Made by a program: the position numbers and the translations under genes. Of a stretch of DNA of 5,247 nt, positions 1-5,220 are shown piece by piece. This DNA comes from Flexistipes sp041694215 (lineage in GTDB: Bacteria > Chrysiogenota > Deferribacteres > Deferribacterales > Flexistipitaceae). Below the pieces are notes generated by a model, which was not told where the DNA came from, did not search any database, and was given only the letters and a program-made list of their open reading frames with translations. The stretch covers positions 1 to 5,247 of the forward strand of contig JASMTO010000129.1 in NCBI GenBank assembly GCA_041694215.1, written 5' to 3'. Positions within the stretch are counted from its first letter, which is position 1, and each line of letters opens with the position of its first letter.

Positions 1-1075
1 CATTTACAGCAGGTCTGATACCGGAATTAAAAAGATCCGTTTCAAGATATATCTGACCATCAGTAATGGAAATAACATTTGTAGGTATATATGCAGAAAC
101 ATCTCCAGCTTGTGTCTCAATAATAGGCAATGCAGTTAAAGAGCCACCACCGTATTCATCACTGAATTTTGCAGCTCTTTCCAAAAGCCTGGAATGCAGA
201 TAAAAGACATCACCAGGAAACGCTTCCCGGCCTGGAGGTCTTCTGAGCAGCAATGACAGCTGCCTATAAGCAGTTGCCTGCTTAGACAAGTCATCATAAA
301 TAAGGAGTGCGTGCTTGCCCCTATCTCTGAAATATTCTCCCATTGTGCATCCGGCAAAAGGTGCAATGTACTGCAGGGGAGCAGGTTCACTAGCACTTGC
401 TGAAACAACAATAGTATACTCCATTGCACCATGTTTCTCTAGTGTGTCAACAATTCTTGCCACAGTTGATCTTTTCTGTCCAATAGCCACATACACACAT
501 ATAACATTTTGCCCTTTTTGATTTAAAATTGTGTCAACAACAATTGCGGTTTTACCGGTTTGCCTGTCACCGATAATGAGCTCTCTCTGACCACGACCTA
601 TCGGGATCATTGAGTCAATAGCTTTAATTCCCGTTTGGAGAGGTTCTTTTACCGGCTGCCTTTTAACTATTCCAGGAGCAATTTTCTCGATATCATCAAA
701 CTCATCTGTTTCAATCTTACCTTTTCCATCAATAGGCTGACCAAGTGGATTCACAACCCTGCCAACCAAGGCTTCACCAACAGGCACAGACGCGATTTTC
801 CCTGTTCTTTTTACTGTGTCACCTTCCTTTATATGCTCATAATCACCCATAATAACAATACCGACATTATCTTCTTCCAGATTAAAAACAATGCCGTAAA
901 CACCCCTAGGGAATTCAATGAGCTCTCCAGCCATAGCATTATCCAAGCCATATACTTTTGCAATACCGTCGCCAGCACTGAGAACCGTACCAATCTCTTC
1001 CACCTGAACTTTCTGTTCAAAGTTTTCAATTTGATCTTTAATAATCTTGCTTATCTCTTCTGCCCTGATCTGCAT
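1..1075 (-). CDS. atpA: F1Fo ATP synthase subunit alpha, N-terminal 358 codons (cut by window edge)
   Basis: This encodes the non-catalytic nucleotide-binding subunit of the F1 headpiece, which alternates with beta in the alpha3beta3 ring on the cytoplasmic side of the membrane. I translated it by hand from ATG at 1075 down to the window edge: 358 full codons plus one base, against a usual length of about 500. The N-terminal beta-barrel region is followed by the nucleotide-binding domain. The Walker A motif GDRQTGKT is at residues 169-176, the VAIGQKRS segment at 197-204, and the Walker B region LLIYDDLSK at 257-265, followed by the RRPPGREAFPGD signature. The reading stops at GIRPAVN, so the conserved arginine of the SRVGG motif, which reaches into the beta catalytic site, and the C-terminal helical domain lie outside. 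AAGGAG (1085-1090) sits 9 nt before the start. The gene is 27 nt downstream of atpH and clearly in the same operon. No missing residue or frameshift is seen. Confidence 0.97.
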   Translation of the reverse strand, partial: MQIRAEEISKIIKDQIENFEQKVQVEEIGTVLSAGDGIAKVYGLDNAMAGELIEFPRGVYGIVFNLEEDNVGIVIMGDYEHIKEGDTVKRTGKIASVPVGEALVGRVVNPLGQPIDGKGKIETDEFDDIEKIAPGIVKRQPVKEPLQTGIKAIDSMIPIGRGQRELIIGDRQTGKTAIVVDTILNQKGQNVICVYVAIGQKRSTVARIVDTLEKHGAMEYTIVVSASASEPAPLQYIAPFAGCTMGEYFRDRGKHALLIYDDLSKQATAYRQLSLLLRRPPGREAFPGDVFYLHSRLLERAAKFSDEYGGGSLTALPIIETQAGDVSAYIPTNVISITDGQIYLETDLFNSGIRPAVN

Positions 1076-1102
1076 ATAACCTAACTCCTTATATGTTATT
1101 AT

Positions 1103-1642
1103 CTAACTTGTCATTTCTGCTCTTAGTTTTTCAAGTTGACCTTTAATGCTAGCATCGTATTGGGTGCTCTTAATTTTCACCAGGAACCCACCAAGTAACG
1201 ATGTATCTTTTTCCATTTGCACTGATACTTTTTTGCCAGTTATTTCATTGAGCTTACTAATCAACTCACCTTTGAGCGTTTCATCCATATCAATTACCGA
1301 CTTAACATCAGCTACTGCCTCGCCCCGGCTTTCCCTGTAAGCATCCGAGAAGCTTTCTGCAATATTTTCCAGCTCTTCAAGACGGTTTTTCTCCACCAAA
1401 AGCTTCATAAAAGAAAGCAAAAGATCTGAAACAACGCCTTTCTTGTTCAATTCACTAAAAACAGCGTTTTTGCTTTCTTTGGGAATCAGCGGATTTTTTA
1501 TCAACTCCCTAAATTCAGTATTATAACAATAAAAATCCACCAAACGACGCAATCCATCTAACACATCACTGACCATTTTCTTCTCTGAGGCTATCTCATA
1601 TAAAGCATTAGCATAACGTTTTGATATAACAGTCCCTATCAA
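1103..1642 (-). CDS. atpH: F1Fo ATP synthase subunit delta (OSCP-like), TTG start
   Basis: This is the delta subunit, 179 aa, a normal length for the family. It sits on top of the alpha3beta3 head and ties it to the b-type peripheral stalk. The N-terminal helical domain opens with the typical SKRYANALYEIA stretch (residues 8-19). The C-terminal part carries the family signature: LLGGFLVKI (149-157), then YDASIKGQLEKL (162-173). The start is TTG at 1642: GGAG at 1650-1653 lies 7 nt upstream, no ATG occurs before codon 23, and starting later would delete the conserved first helix. The TTG overlaps the TGA stop of atpF (1639-1641) in the tetranucleotide TTGA, a rarer version of the ATGA coupling seen in many operons. 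Translation of delta is therefore probably coupled to that of b, with the weak start codon perhaps setting its lower stoichiometry (inference). The stop is TAG. Confidence 0.96.
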   Translation of the reverse strand: MIGTVISKRYANALYEIASEKKMVSDVLDGLRRLVDFYCYNTEFRELIKNPLIPKESKNAVFSELNKKGVVSDLLLSFMKLLVEKNRLEELENIAESFSDAYRESRGEAVADVKSVIDMDETLKGELISKLNEITGKKVSVQMEKDTSLLGGFLVKIKSTQYDASIKGQLEKLRAEMTS

Positions 1643-2199
1643 TTTGTCACTCCCATTTTAGCAATATATTTTTTAGCCAGTCTTTTTTGCATATCACCAG
1701 TAAGGCGTTTTTGAATCTTTTGCTCAGCCAGTTCTAACGAAAGTTTTGCAGCTTCTTGCCTGAGCTCGGCTTTTGCTCTGTCGAGATCAGATTGGATCAT
1801 ATCCTCTGTGGATTTTCTCAATTTGGCAATATTATTCTTTGCATCTTCCAAAATACTTTCCCTCTCCAAATCTGCCTGCTTTTTTGCCCGGAGTTTCATC
1901 GTTTCAAGTTCTTTTTCCATCTGCTGAAGTTTGAGTTTATAATTTGTAAGCTCTACTTCGGCATTCTCTTTTGCTTTTTCGGCCATTTCAATCGATTCTT
2001 CTATCTGATTTGTTCTATCATCCAGAAAATTGATGAGCGGCTCTTTTAAAAATTTGTAAAGAATGGCCACAAACACAACAAAAACAATGATTCTCCATAC
2101 CAGCCCCATGAAATCGGGACCATGGCTACCATCCCCTTCTGCTGCCATCAAGATTGAAGGTAAAAGCAATATATTAATAAAATAAACCAACCTACTCAT
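1639..2199 (-). CDS. atpF: F1Fo ATP synthase subunit b, with signal-peptide-like N-terminus
   Basis: This is the peripheral stalk subunit, 186 aa from the ATG at 2199, somewhat longer than the 156-170 aa of compact b subunits. Residues 1-19 look like a cleavable secretion signal: basic Arg3, a hydrophobic run, then LMAAEGDG. A hydrophilic linker rich in Gly, His and Asp follows, then the usual membrane anchor (about 32-49) and the KEPLINFLDDR segment (52-62) where the long charged helix begins. From about 63 to 170 it is a continuous Glu/Lys/Ala-rich coiled coil. A TTG at 2229 would add ten residues and overlap atpF' by 17 nt. I chose ATG because AAGGGGG (2208-2214) lies 8 nt ahead of it, and because the extension (MVKWHKGAAE) looks like a read of spacer. 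The end overlaps atpH. With b' upstream it should form a b/b' heterodimer (family knowledge). Confidence 0.95.
   Translation of the reverse strand: MSRLVYFINILLLPSILMAAEGDGSHGPDFMGLVWRIIVFVVFVAILYKFLKEPLINFLDDRTNQIEESIEMAEKAKENAEVELTNYKLKLQQMEKELETMKLRAKKQADLERESILEDAKNNIAKLRKSTEDMIQSDLDRAKAELRQEAAKLSLELAEQKIQKRLTGDMQKRLAKKYIAKMGVTN
1650..1653 (-). promoter_or_regulatory. Ribosome binding site supporting the TTG start of atpH
   Basis: GGAG, in the context AAAATGGGAGTGACAAATTG on the minus strand, lies inside the last codons of atpF and 7 nt before the TTG at 1642. It is the main evidence that the non-ATG codon is the real start of the delta subunit. Confidence 0.7.
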
Positions 2200-2215
2200 C
2201 TCAGCTGCCCCCTTA
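2200..2215 (-). promoter_or_regulatory. Ribosome binding site of atpF fused with the atpF' stop codon
   Basis: On the minus strand the sequence reads TAAGGGGGCAGCTGAG and then ATG. The TAA (2215-2213) is the stop of atpF', and its AA forms the first two bases of the purine-rich site AAGGGGG (2214-2208), 8 nt before the ATG at 2199. This decides the atpF start in favour of ATG over the TTG at 2229, and suggests ribosomes ending b' reinitiate on b (inference). Confidence 0.7.
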
Positions 2216-2638
2216 TGCCACTTTACCAATAATTTTGTTTACTATTTCCTCAGACATATCATCAGCATCAGATTTCAGCGCTACTTTTGCCCTTTCTTTC
2301 TGCTGTTCAATTTCCTTTTTCGCATTCTCAAGCTTATCATCCATTTCAGCTTTGACCCTGGCATACATTTTTTCTGCTTCCTGAATAGCCTCGTCTTTAA
2401 CCTGTTTATGGTAATTGGCTGCCTCCAATCTCACTTGTTCAAACTTTTCCTCGTACTCATTTTTATATTTTTCAACCTCTGATCTTAACTTAGCAGCTTG
2501 CTTGTTGAGGGATTCTATTTTTTCGTCACGTTTTTCCACTGTACTTAAAACAGGGTCAATTATCATTTTTTTGCCAATGAAAAAGATAATAAGAAAATTC
2601 AGCATCTGAATCAATAACGTACTATCAATACTAATCAT
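2213..2638 (-). CDS. atpF': F1Fo ATP synthase subunit b' (second b-type stalk subunit)
   Basis: This encodes a short b-type peripheral stalk subunit of 141 aa (also called atpX, atpG or atpF2 in other genomes). There is one N-terminal membrane segment (about residues 8-26, LIQMLNFLIIFFIG), then the KMIIDPVLSTVEKRDEKI segment equivalent to the 'KP...LDERxxxI' hinge of b proteins. A charged coiled coil of Glu, Lys and Ala runs almost to the C-terminus. It lacks the signal-like extension of the neighbouring b. The ATG at 2638 has GGGGTG (2645-2650) 6 nt upstream. It is the first gene of the operon here and lies only 13 nt from atpF. Paired b'/b genes occur in phototrophs, in Geobacter-like bacteria and in several other phyla, and assemble as a heterodimer. 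Which of the two genes is called b or b' is partly convention; the order and shorter length fit b'. Confidence 0.93.
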   Translation of the reverse strand: MISIDSTLLIQMLNFLIIFFIGKKMIIDPVLSTVEKRDEKIESLNKQAAKLRSEVEKYKNEYEEKFEQVRLEAANYHKQVKDEAIQEAEKMYARVKAEMDDKLENAKKEIEQQKERAKVALKSDADDMSEEIVNKIIGKVA

Positions 2639-2691
2639 TTACTACACCCCGCTGAAAACATTATTGTATACTGTACACAGAACATGCGAAA

Positions 2692-2718
2692 ATTATCAAA
2701 TGTTTTTTTATTTGTCAA
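2692..2718 (-). promoter_or_regulatory. Likely sigma70-type promoter of the atp operon
   Basis: The minus strand has a perfect TTGACA (2718-2713), a 15-nt A-rich spacer, and GATAAT (2697-2692), which matches five of six positions of the -10 consensus. The spacer is 1-2 nt shorter than ideal. Transcription would start near 2685, giving a leader of roughly 45-50 nt before the atpF' ATG at 2638. A second -10-like TACAAT (2668-2663) exists but has no -35 partner. The position, directly ahead of the first atp gene and after a long non-coding gap, supports the call. Confidence 0.6.
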
Positions 2719-2721
2719 CTC

Positions 2722-2743
2722 ATTTTATATGTTATATGAAAAT
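2722..2743. repeat. Imperfect inverted repeat upstream of the atp -35 box
   Basis: On the plus strand ATTTTATAT (2722-2730) and ATATgAAAAT (2734-2743) are complementary over nine pairs, with one unpaired G and a 3-nt GTT centre. It ends 3 nt from the TTGACA box. It could be an operator, an AT-rich UP-type element or simply chance in AT-rich DNA; nothing in the sequence separates these. Confidence 0.3.
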
Positions 2744-2891
2744 TAACACTATACATATGATTGCAATACTTTTAAAAATCCAAGAAACATTCAGCAAATG
2801 AACCAGTTTAAATCCAATAACATTAAAATTTGTTTATGTAAATAAGAATTTTACTGACCTCACCCTTTTTTTGCAATACAAATATTTATCA

Positions 2892-2904
2892 GTGCAATTT
2901 GCAC
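2892..2904. repeat. Short palindrome GTGCAATTTGCAC
   Basis: The arms GTGCA and TGCAC, or six bases each with a 1-nt centre, form a near-perfect palindrome about 50 nt after the stop of the 482-codon gene and some 175 nt upstream of the atp promoter. It is too small, and lacks the T-run, to be a convincing terminator. A protein binding site is possible. Confidence 0.3.
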
Positions 2905-2953
2905 ACCTCATCTTATTTTATTCCGAAATGTAAAACATAAAAAACAATATCAA

Positions 2954-4402
2954 TTAAGCATTTGTTAGCGCAATATCATGTTTCGGAATCTCTATCCTTT
3001 TTATACCGTCTTTTGTTAGTATCAGGCGAATTTTATATAAACTACGTTCATCATTCGACATAAACTCTATTACAATATTAACATGATATACCTTTGTTGC
3101 TCTTACTTTTTTGACACCATCATTTATCATGTAAACTAGAGTATCAGGATCATCCATTTTTTTTGTAAAATTGTTTATATTAAAACGGATAATATCATTC
3201 AACCCTTCTATTCTGTCAATGAATGAGTCCAGGATTTTTCTGTTGTTAAGTTTTATTTTCTTTTCATATTTCAGTACTTCCTCACCCACATACCACGTAG
3301 ATAAACTGCCAATTGATCCCTGAAGCCTTGTTGACACTACATTTTCAGGCAACTGTGGCTTTTTTATAAATCTAGCTCGTTCTTTATAAAAGCCGTAAAG
3401 TTGGAACCGTTCCGGATCATATATTTTATTTTTATAATCATAAACTCTTTTAAAAATAAATTTGTTTTCAAAAACCTGTCTAAAAACATCTTTTATTCGA
3501 TCCTTAAACATATAACTAACAACGAGTGCAACAAAGAAAGGAAACGTAAAATTTCCGTATTTTTTTTGAGAGATAAAAGCTACAGATGTAGCAAAAATCA
3601 TGGCAATGCCAGCAGCAATTGCATACATAAAATGCCTGAATTCCACAGCATCTTCCCTACGTTTTTGAAACAAAAAAAGTATATTGTAAAAATATTTCTT
3701 AAATACAGAATATTTGTACAATAGTTCTTCGTTACCAGCATCATCTTCGGAAGCATAAGACATGCCATGGTGTTTTCTGTATTCCACCTCAGCTATTATT
3801 GCCTTTTGCAAATATTCTGATTCAGCGTCATGCTTGTTAATATGTTCGTAAATTCTAAAGAGATACATAACAGTCACAAGACTGCTATACTCATCTGAAA
3901 ACAAAAATAAGTCTCTGAGTTTTGTCACGTTTGTTAAATTGACTAAACCGTGAAACTCTTTAATTATGCTCCGAAAATGCTCAATTTCAATTATCAGATT
4001 TGATAAATTAAATGTGGCGTCGGGCTTTTTTTTGACAGCTTTGGAGTAATCCCTGAGATAAGCTCTAAATGAGCAAATAATGATTTTTAATTCATAATTG
4101 ATATAATTTGCATGTTTATCAATATTATCTTTTCTTTCCTCAATAAAGCGCAGGAGTCTATCCGCCCTGTCTGCAAGATTTAGCAGATCACTTTTAGGCG
4201 TAATCAACCGAACATAACTATACATATCCTCAAAAAACTGATCGTTTGAATAATTATATTTATTAACCCCGAGATTTCTTGGAAGAAAAAAATAAAGATT
4301 TATTCCATAATCGGTTTTTTTCTTATTATGATCAATCAAATAACCCAGTTTAATTTCAAATTGACTTCTATCGTGAATTTTTACCAGCTCATCAATGTCC
4401 AT
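2954..4402 (-). CDS. Conserved-looking hypothetical protein with two central membrane helices
   Basis: I do not recognise a named family with certainty. The product is 482 aa. The N-terminal region (1-70) looks like a folded domain (KLGYLIDHNKK, then NLYFFLPRNLGV around 35-45). A long helical, charged region follows (75-250). Two hydrophobic helices come at about 257-277 and 283-299 with a short Lys/Tyr/Gly turn between, so both termini lie on the same side, most likely the cytoplasm given the Lys/Arg-rich flanks (KRREDAVEFRH before, KDRIKDVFRQ after). The C-terminal 180 residues are soluble and motif-like: STWYVGEEVLKYEKK (368-382), RFNINNFTKKMDDP (406-419), VYHVNIVIEF (438-447) and TKDGIKRIEIP (463-473). 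There are no Walker, zinc-finger or protease motifs. ATG at 4402 has GGGG (4408-4411) 5 nt upstream. The gene is visibly more AT-rich than atp: 3421-3480 has only 9 G/C in 60. It is separated from atp by 315 nt, so functional linkage is not implied. Confidence 0.85.
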   Translation of the reverse strand: MDIDELVKIHDRSQFEIKLGYLIDHNKKKTDYGINLYFFLPRNLGVNKYNYSNDQFFEDMYSYVRLITPKSDLLNLADRADRLLRFIEERKDNIDKHANYINYELKIIICSFRAYLRDYSKAVKKKPDATFNLSNLIIEIEHFRSIIKEFHGLVNLTNVTKLRDLFLFSDEYSSLVTVMYLFRIYEHINKHDAESEYLQKAIIAEVEYRKHHGMSYASEDDAGNEELLYKYSVFKKYFYNILFLFQKRREDAVEFRHFMYAIAAGIAMIFATSVAFISQKKYGNFTFPFFVALVVSYMFKDRIKDVFRQVFENKFIFKRVYDYKNKIYDPERFQLYGFYKERARFIKKPQLPENVVSTRLQGSIGSLSTWYVGEEVLKYEKKIKLNNRKILDSFIDRIEGLNDIIRFNINNFTKKMDDPDTLVYMINDGVKKVRATKVYHVNIVIEFMSNDERSLYKIRLILTKDGIKRIEIPKHDIALTNA

Positions 4403-4480
4403 AAATACCCCGAACTTATTTTATCCATGAAAAATGATATAACTATTTGATGTTATTTAAGTTAAGTAGTAAGATATGTT

Positions 4481-4493
4481 ATAGCAATCCCGC
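4481..4493 (+). repeat. Short segment matching the tRNA-Pro leader and T-arm
   Basis: ATAGCAATCCCGC on the plus strand combines two overlapping matches to the nearby tRNA gene read on the minus strand. ATAGCAATC equals the bases just ahead of the tRNA 5' end (complement of 4684-4692), and AATCCCGC equals the 3' side of its T-arm (complement of 4616-4623). The first match makes a perfect 9-bp inverted repeat enclosing the tRNA gene. It may be a remnant of a rearrangement at the tRNA, or coincidence. Confidence 0.3.
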
Positions 4494-4515
4494 AAAGAAG
4501 TAAAGGAATAAATAA

Positions 4516-4598
4516 ATGAACCCGTAGAACTATATGTGTCTGAAGAAGCAATACATGACAACACAGGGGCTATTAAGCATAAACAGATAACTTATTGA
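4516..4598 (+). pseudogene. Possible frame-broken small reading frame on the plus strand
   Basis: A good ribosome binding site (AAAGGA, 4502-4507) stands 8 nt before ATG at 4516, but the frame ends after three codons (Met-Asn-Pro, TAG at 4525). The -1 frame continues from GTA at 4524 for 24 codons to TGA at 4596-4598, giving VELYVSEEAIHD and then NTGAIKHKQITY, which has a protein-like composition. A single missing base, or a -1 slip at CCCG, would join the two into a peptide of about 27 residues. An internal GTG (4536) could also start a 20-residue peptide. I do not recognise the product; it may be a gene remnant or chance. Confidence 0.25.
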
Positions 4599-4607
4599 TA
4601 AGACTAA

Positions 4608-4681
4608 TCGGGATGGCGGGATTTGAACCCACGACTTCTGGTACCCGAAACCAGCGCGCTACCAAACTGCGCTACATCCCG
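4608..4681 (-). tRNA. tRNA-Pro (anticodon CGG)
   Basis: The 74-nt gene runs from CGGGATG at 4681 to the discriminator A at 4608. The acceptor stem pairs perfectly over seven bases (CGGGATG with CATCCCG). The D stem is GCGC/GCGC around a loop AGTTTGGTA, and the anticodon stem is CTGGT/ACCAG around TTCGGGT, giving anticodon CGG, which reads CCG (proline). The variable loop is AAGTC. The T-arm is GTGGG-TTCAAAT-CCCGC with one U-G pair. The 3' CCA is not encoded, so CCA-adding enzyme is needed. It lies 45 nt downstream of the YjbQ-family gene on the same strand and has its own promoter-like sequence. I see no terminator in the spacer that follows. Confidence 0.97.
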
Positions 4682-4691
4682 ATGATTGCTA

Positions 4692-4719
4692 TTTATAATA
4701 TAACCTTCAAATATTTCAA
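4692..4719 (-). promoter_or_regulatory. Likely sigma70-type promoter of tRNA-Pro
   Basis: On the minus strand TTGAAA (4719-4714) and TATAAA (4697-4692) each match five of six consensus positions and are 16 nt apart. The start of transcription would fall about 3-6 nt before the tRNA 5' end, a usual arrangement for a stand-alone tRNA gene with a very short leader. It lies between the stop of the YjbQ-family gene and the tRNA. Confidence 0.55.
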
Positions 4720-4726
4720 CTACAAA

Positions 4727-5155
4727 TTAATAAAACTCCCCAATAGCAGTCAAAACAACCTGTCTGGTTCGTTTTTTAATATCATGATTTATCAATATAA
4801 TCTGCTGCCATGTACCTGTAAGAAGATTACCATTTTTCACAGGCAAAGTGACAGAGGGGCCTAAAACTGAAGCCTGCAAATGACTATGGCCGTTTCCGTC
4901 ATTCCACGTTTTGTGATGTTCATAGTTTTGTCCAGCAGGAGCCAGCCTTTCAAACAAATCTCTCAGATCTTTTAGAGTACCGGGTTCGTACTCAGTTGAA
5001 GTCACTGATGATGTGGAGCCTACTGCAAAAACATTCAGAATCCCCTCTTTCAGCCCACAGTCTTTCACAAAAAATGAAATATCATCAGTTAGATTTTTTA
5101 TTGCAAAATCGGCTTCCAGCGTAACGTCCAAAAAAAACGTTTCCGTAAACTTCAT
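4727..5155 (-). CDS. YjbQ/UPF0047 family protein (annotated as secondary thiamine-phosphate synthase)
   Basis: The product is 142 aa, the usual length for this compact single-domain cytoplasmic family. Signature residues are in place: GSTSSVTSTEYEPGTLKDL (46-64, with Glu55 and Glu57), the YEHHKTW segment (78-84), the DGNGHSHLQASVLGPS core (86-101, His90 and His92), and LLTGTWQQI (111-119). The conserved histidines and acidic residues form the presumed metal or active-site pocket. Family knowledge: E. coli YjbQ can supply weak thiamine-phosphate synthase activity when overproduced, but the main physiological role is unsettled, so the annotated name should be read with caution. No thiamine genes are visible nearby. 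The ATG at 5155 has AGGAGA (5161-5166) 5 nt upstream. The tRNA-Pro gene follows 45 nt after the stop with no terminator between, so co-transcription is possible. Confidence 0.93.
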   Translation of the reverse strand: MKFTETFFLDVTLEADFAIKNLTDDISFFVKDCGLKEGILNVFAVGSTSSVTSTEYEPGTLKDLRDLFERLAPAGQNYEHHKTWNDGNGHSHLQASVLGPSVTLPVKNGNLLTGTWQQIILINHDIKKRTRQVVLTAIGEFY

Positions 5156-5202
5156 TATTTTCTCCTACTTTATCGTAATTACAAGTTTATTGCAAAACAT
5201 TC

Positions 5203-5220
5203 ATTTTGAGAATTTTGAGA
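5203..5220. repeat. Perfect tandem 9-bp repeat upstream of the YjbQ-family gene
   Basis: ATTTTGAGA occurs twice back to back (5203-5211 and 5212-5220), about 50-65 nt ahead of the start codon. It sits where an operator or upstream promoter element could lie; only a weak promoter candidate (TTGCAA near 5192, GATAAA near 5171) is visible between it and the gene. It may equally be a small replication-slippage duplication. Confidence 0.4.

Larger units (their letters stand above)
2639..2953. other. Non-coding AT-rich spacer between the 482-codon gene and the atp operon
   Basis: This 315-nt gap holds the proposed atp promoter in its lower third. It also has an imperfect inverted repeat just upstream of the -35 (2722-2743), a small palindrome (2892-2904), and two copies of TTGCAATAC (2761-2769 and 2871-2879) 110 bp apart. 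I found no reading frame with a ribosome binding site on either strand, no RNA gene, and no clear rho-independent terminator for the upstream 482-codon gene: no stable stem is followed by a T-run on the minus strand. Read-through or rho-dependent ending is therefore possible. Confidence 0.6.

Noticed and set aside
136..432. 98-codon minus-strand reading frame
   Set aside because: It is an out-of-frame reading of the same strand as atpA; the alpha subunit frame is unbroken across it.
635..1084. 149-codon plus-strand reading frame
   Set aside because: It lies entirely antisense to atpA, which has all family motifs; its translation resembles no protein and it has no convincing start signal.
1756..2049. 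97-codon plus-strand frame rich in Phe, Cys and Ile
   Set aside because: It is the antisense of the Glu/Lys-rich coiled coil of atpF, which always yields such a Phe/Leu-rich shadow.
2684..2746. Plus-strand 20-codon frame beginning MRKLSNVFLFV, signal-like
   Set aside because: It has no ribosome binding site, overlaps the proposed atp promoter and its inverted repeat, and is hydrophobic mainly because the DNA is T-rich.
3401..3724. 107-codon plus-strand reading frame
   Set aside because: It is antisense to the 482-codon gene in very AT-rich DNA, with no ribosome binding site or recognisable motif.
4403..4470. Promoter of the 482-codon gene
   Set aside because: Several weak pairs exist (for example TTAACT with TATATC), each with about four of six matches, so none can be preferred in such AT-rich sequence.
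4591..4602. CTTATTGATAAG hairpin just after the tRNA-Pro 3' end as a terminator
   Set aside because: The stem is only five A/T-rich pairs with a 2-nt loop and no T-run follows on the minus strand.
4595..4864. Plus-strand reading frame containing AGFEPTTSGTRNQRATKLRY
   Set aside because: This is the familiar antisense translation of a tRNA gene (here tRNA-Pro). It continues into the antisense of the YjbQ-family gene and has no ribosome binding site.
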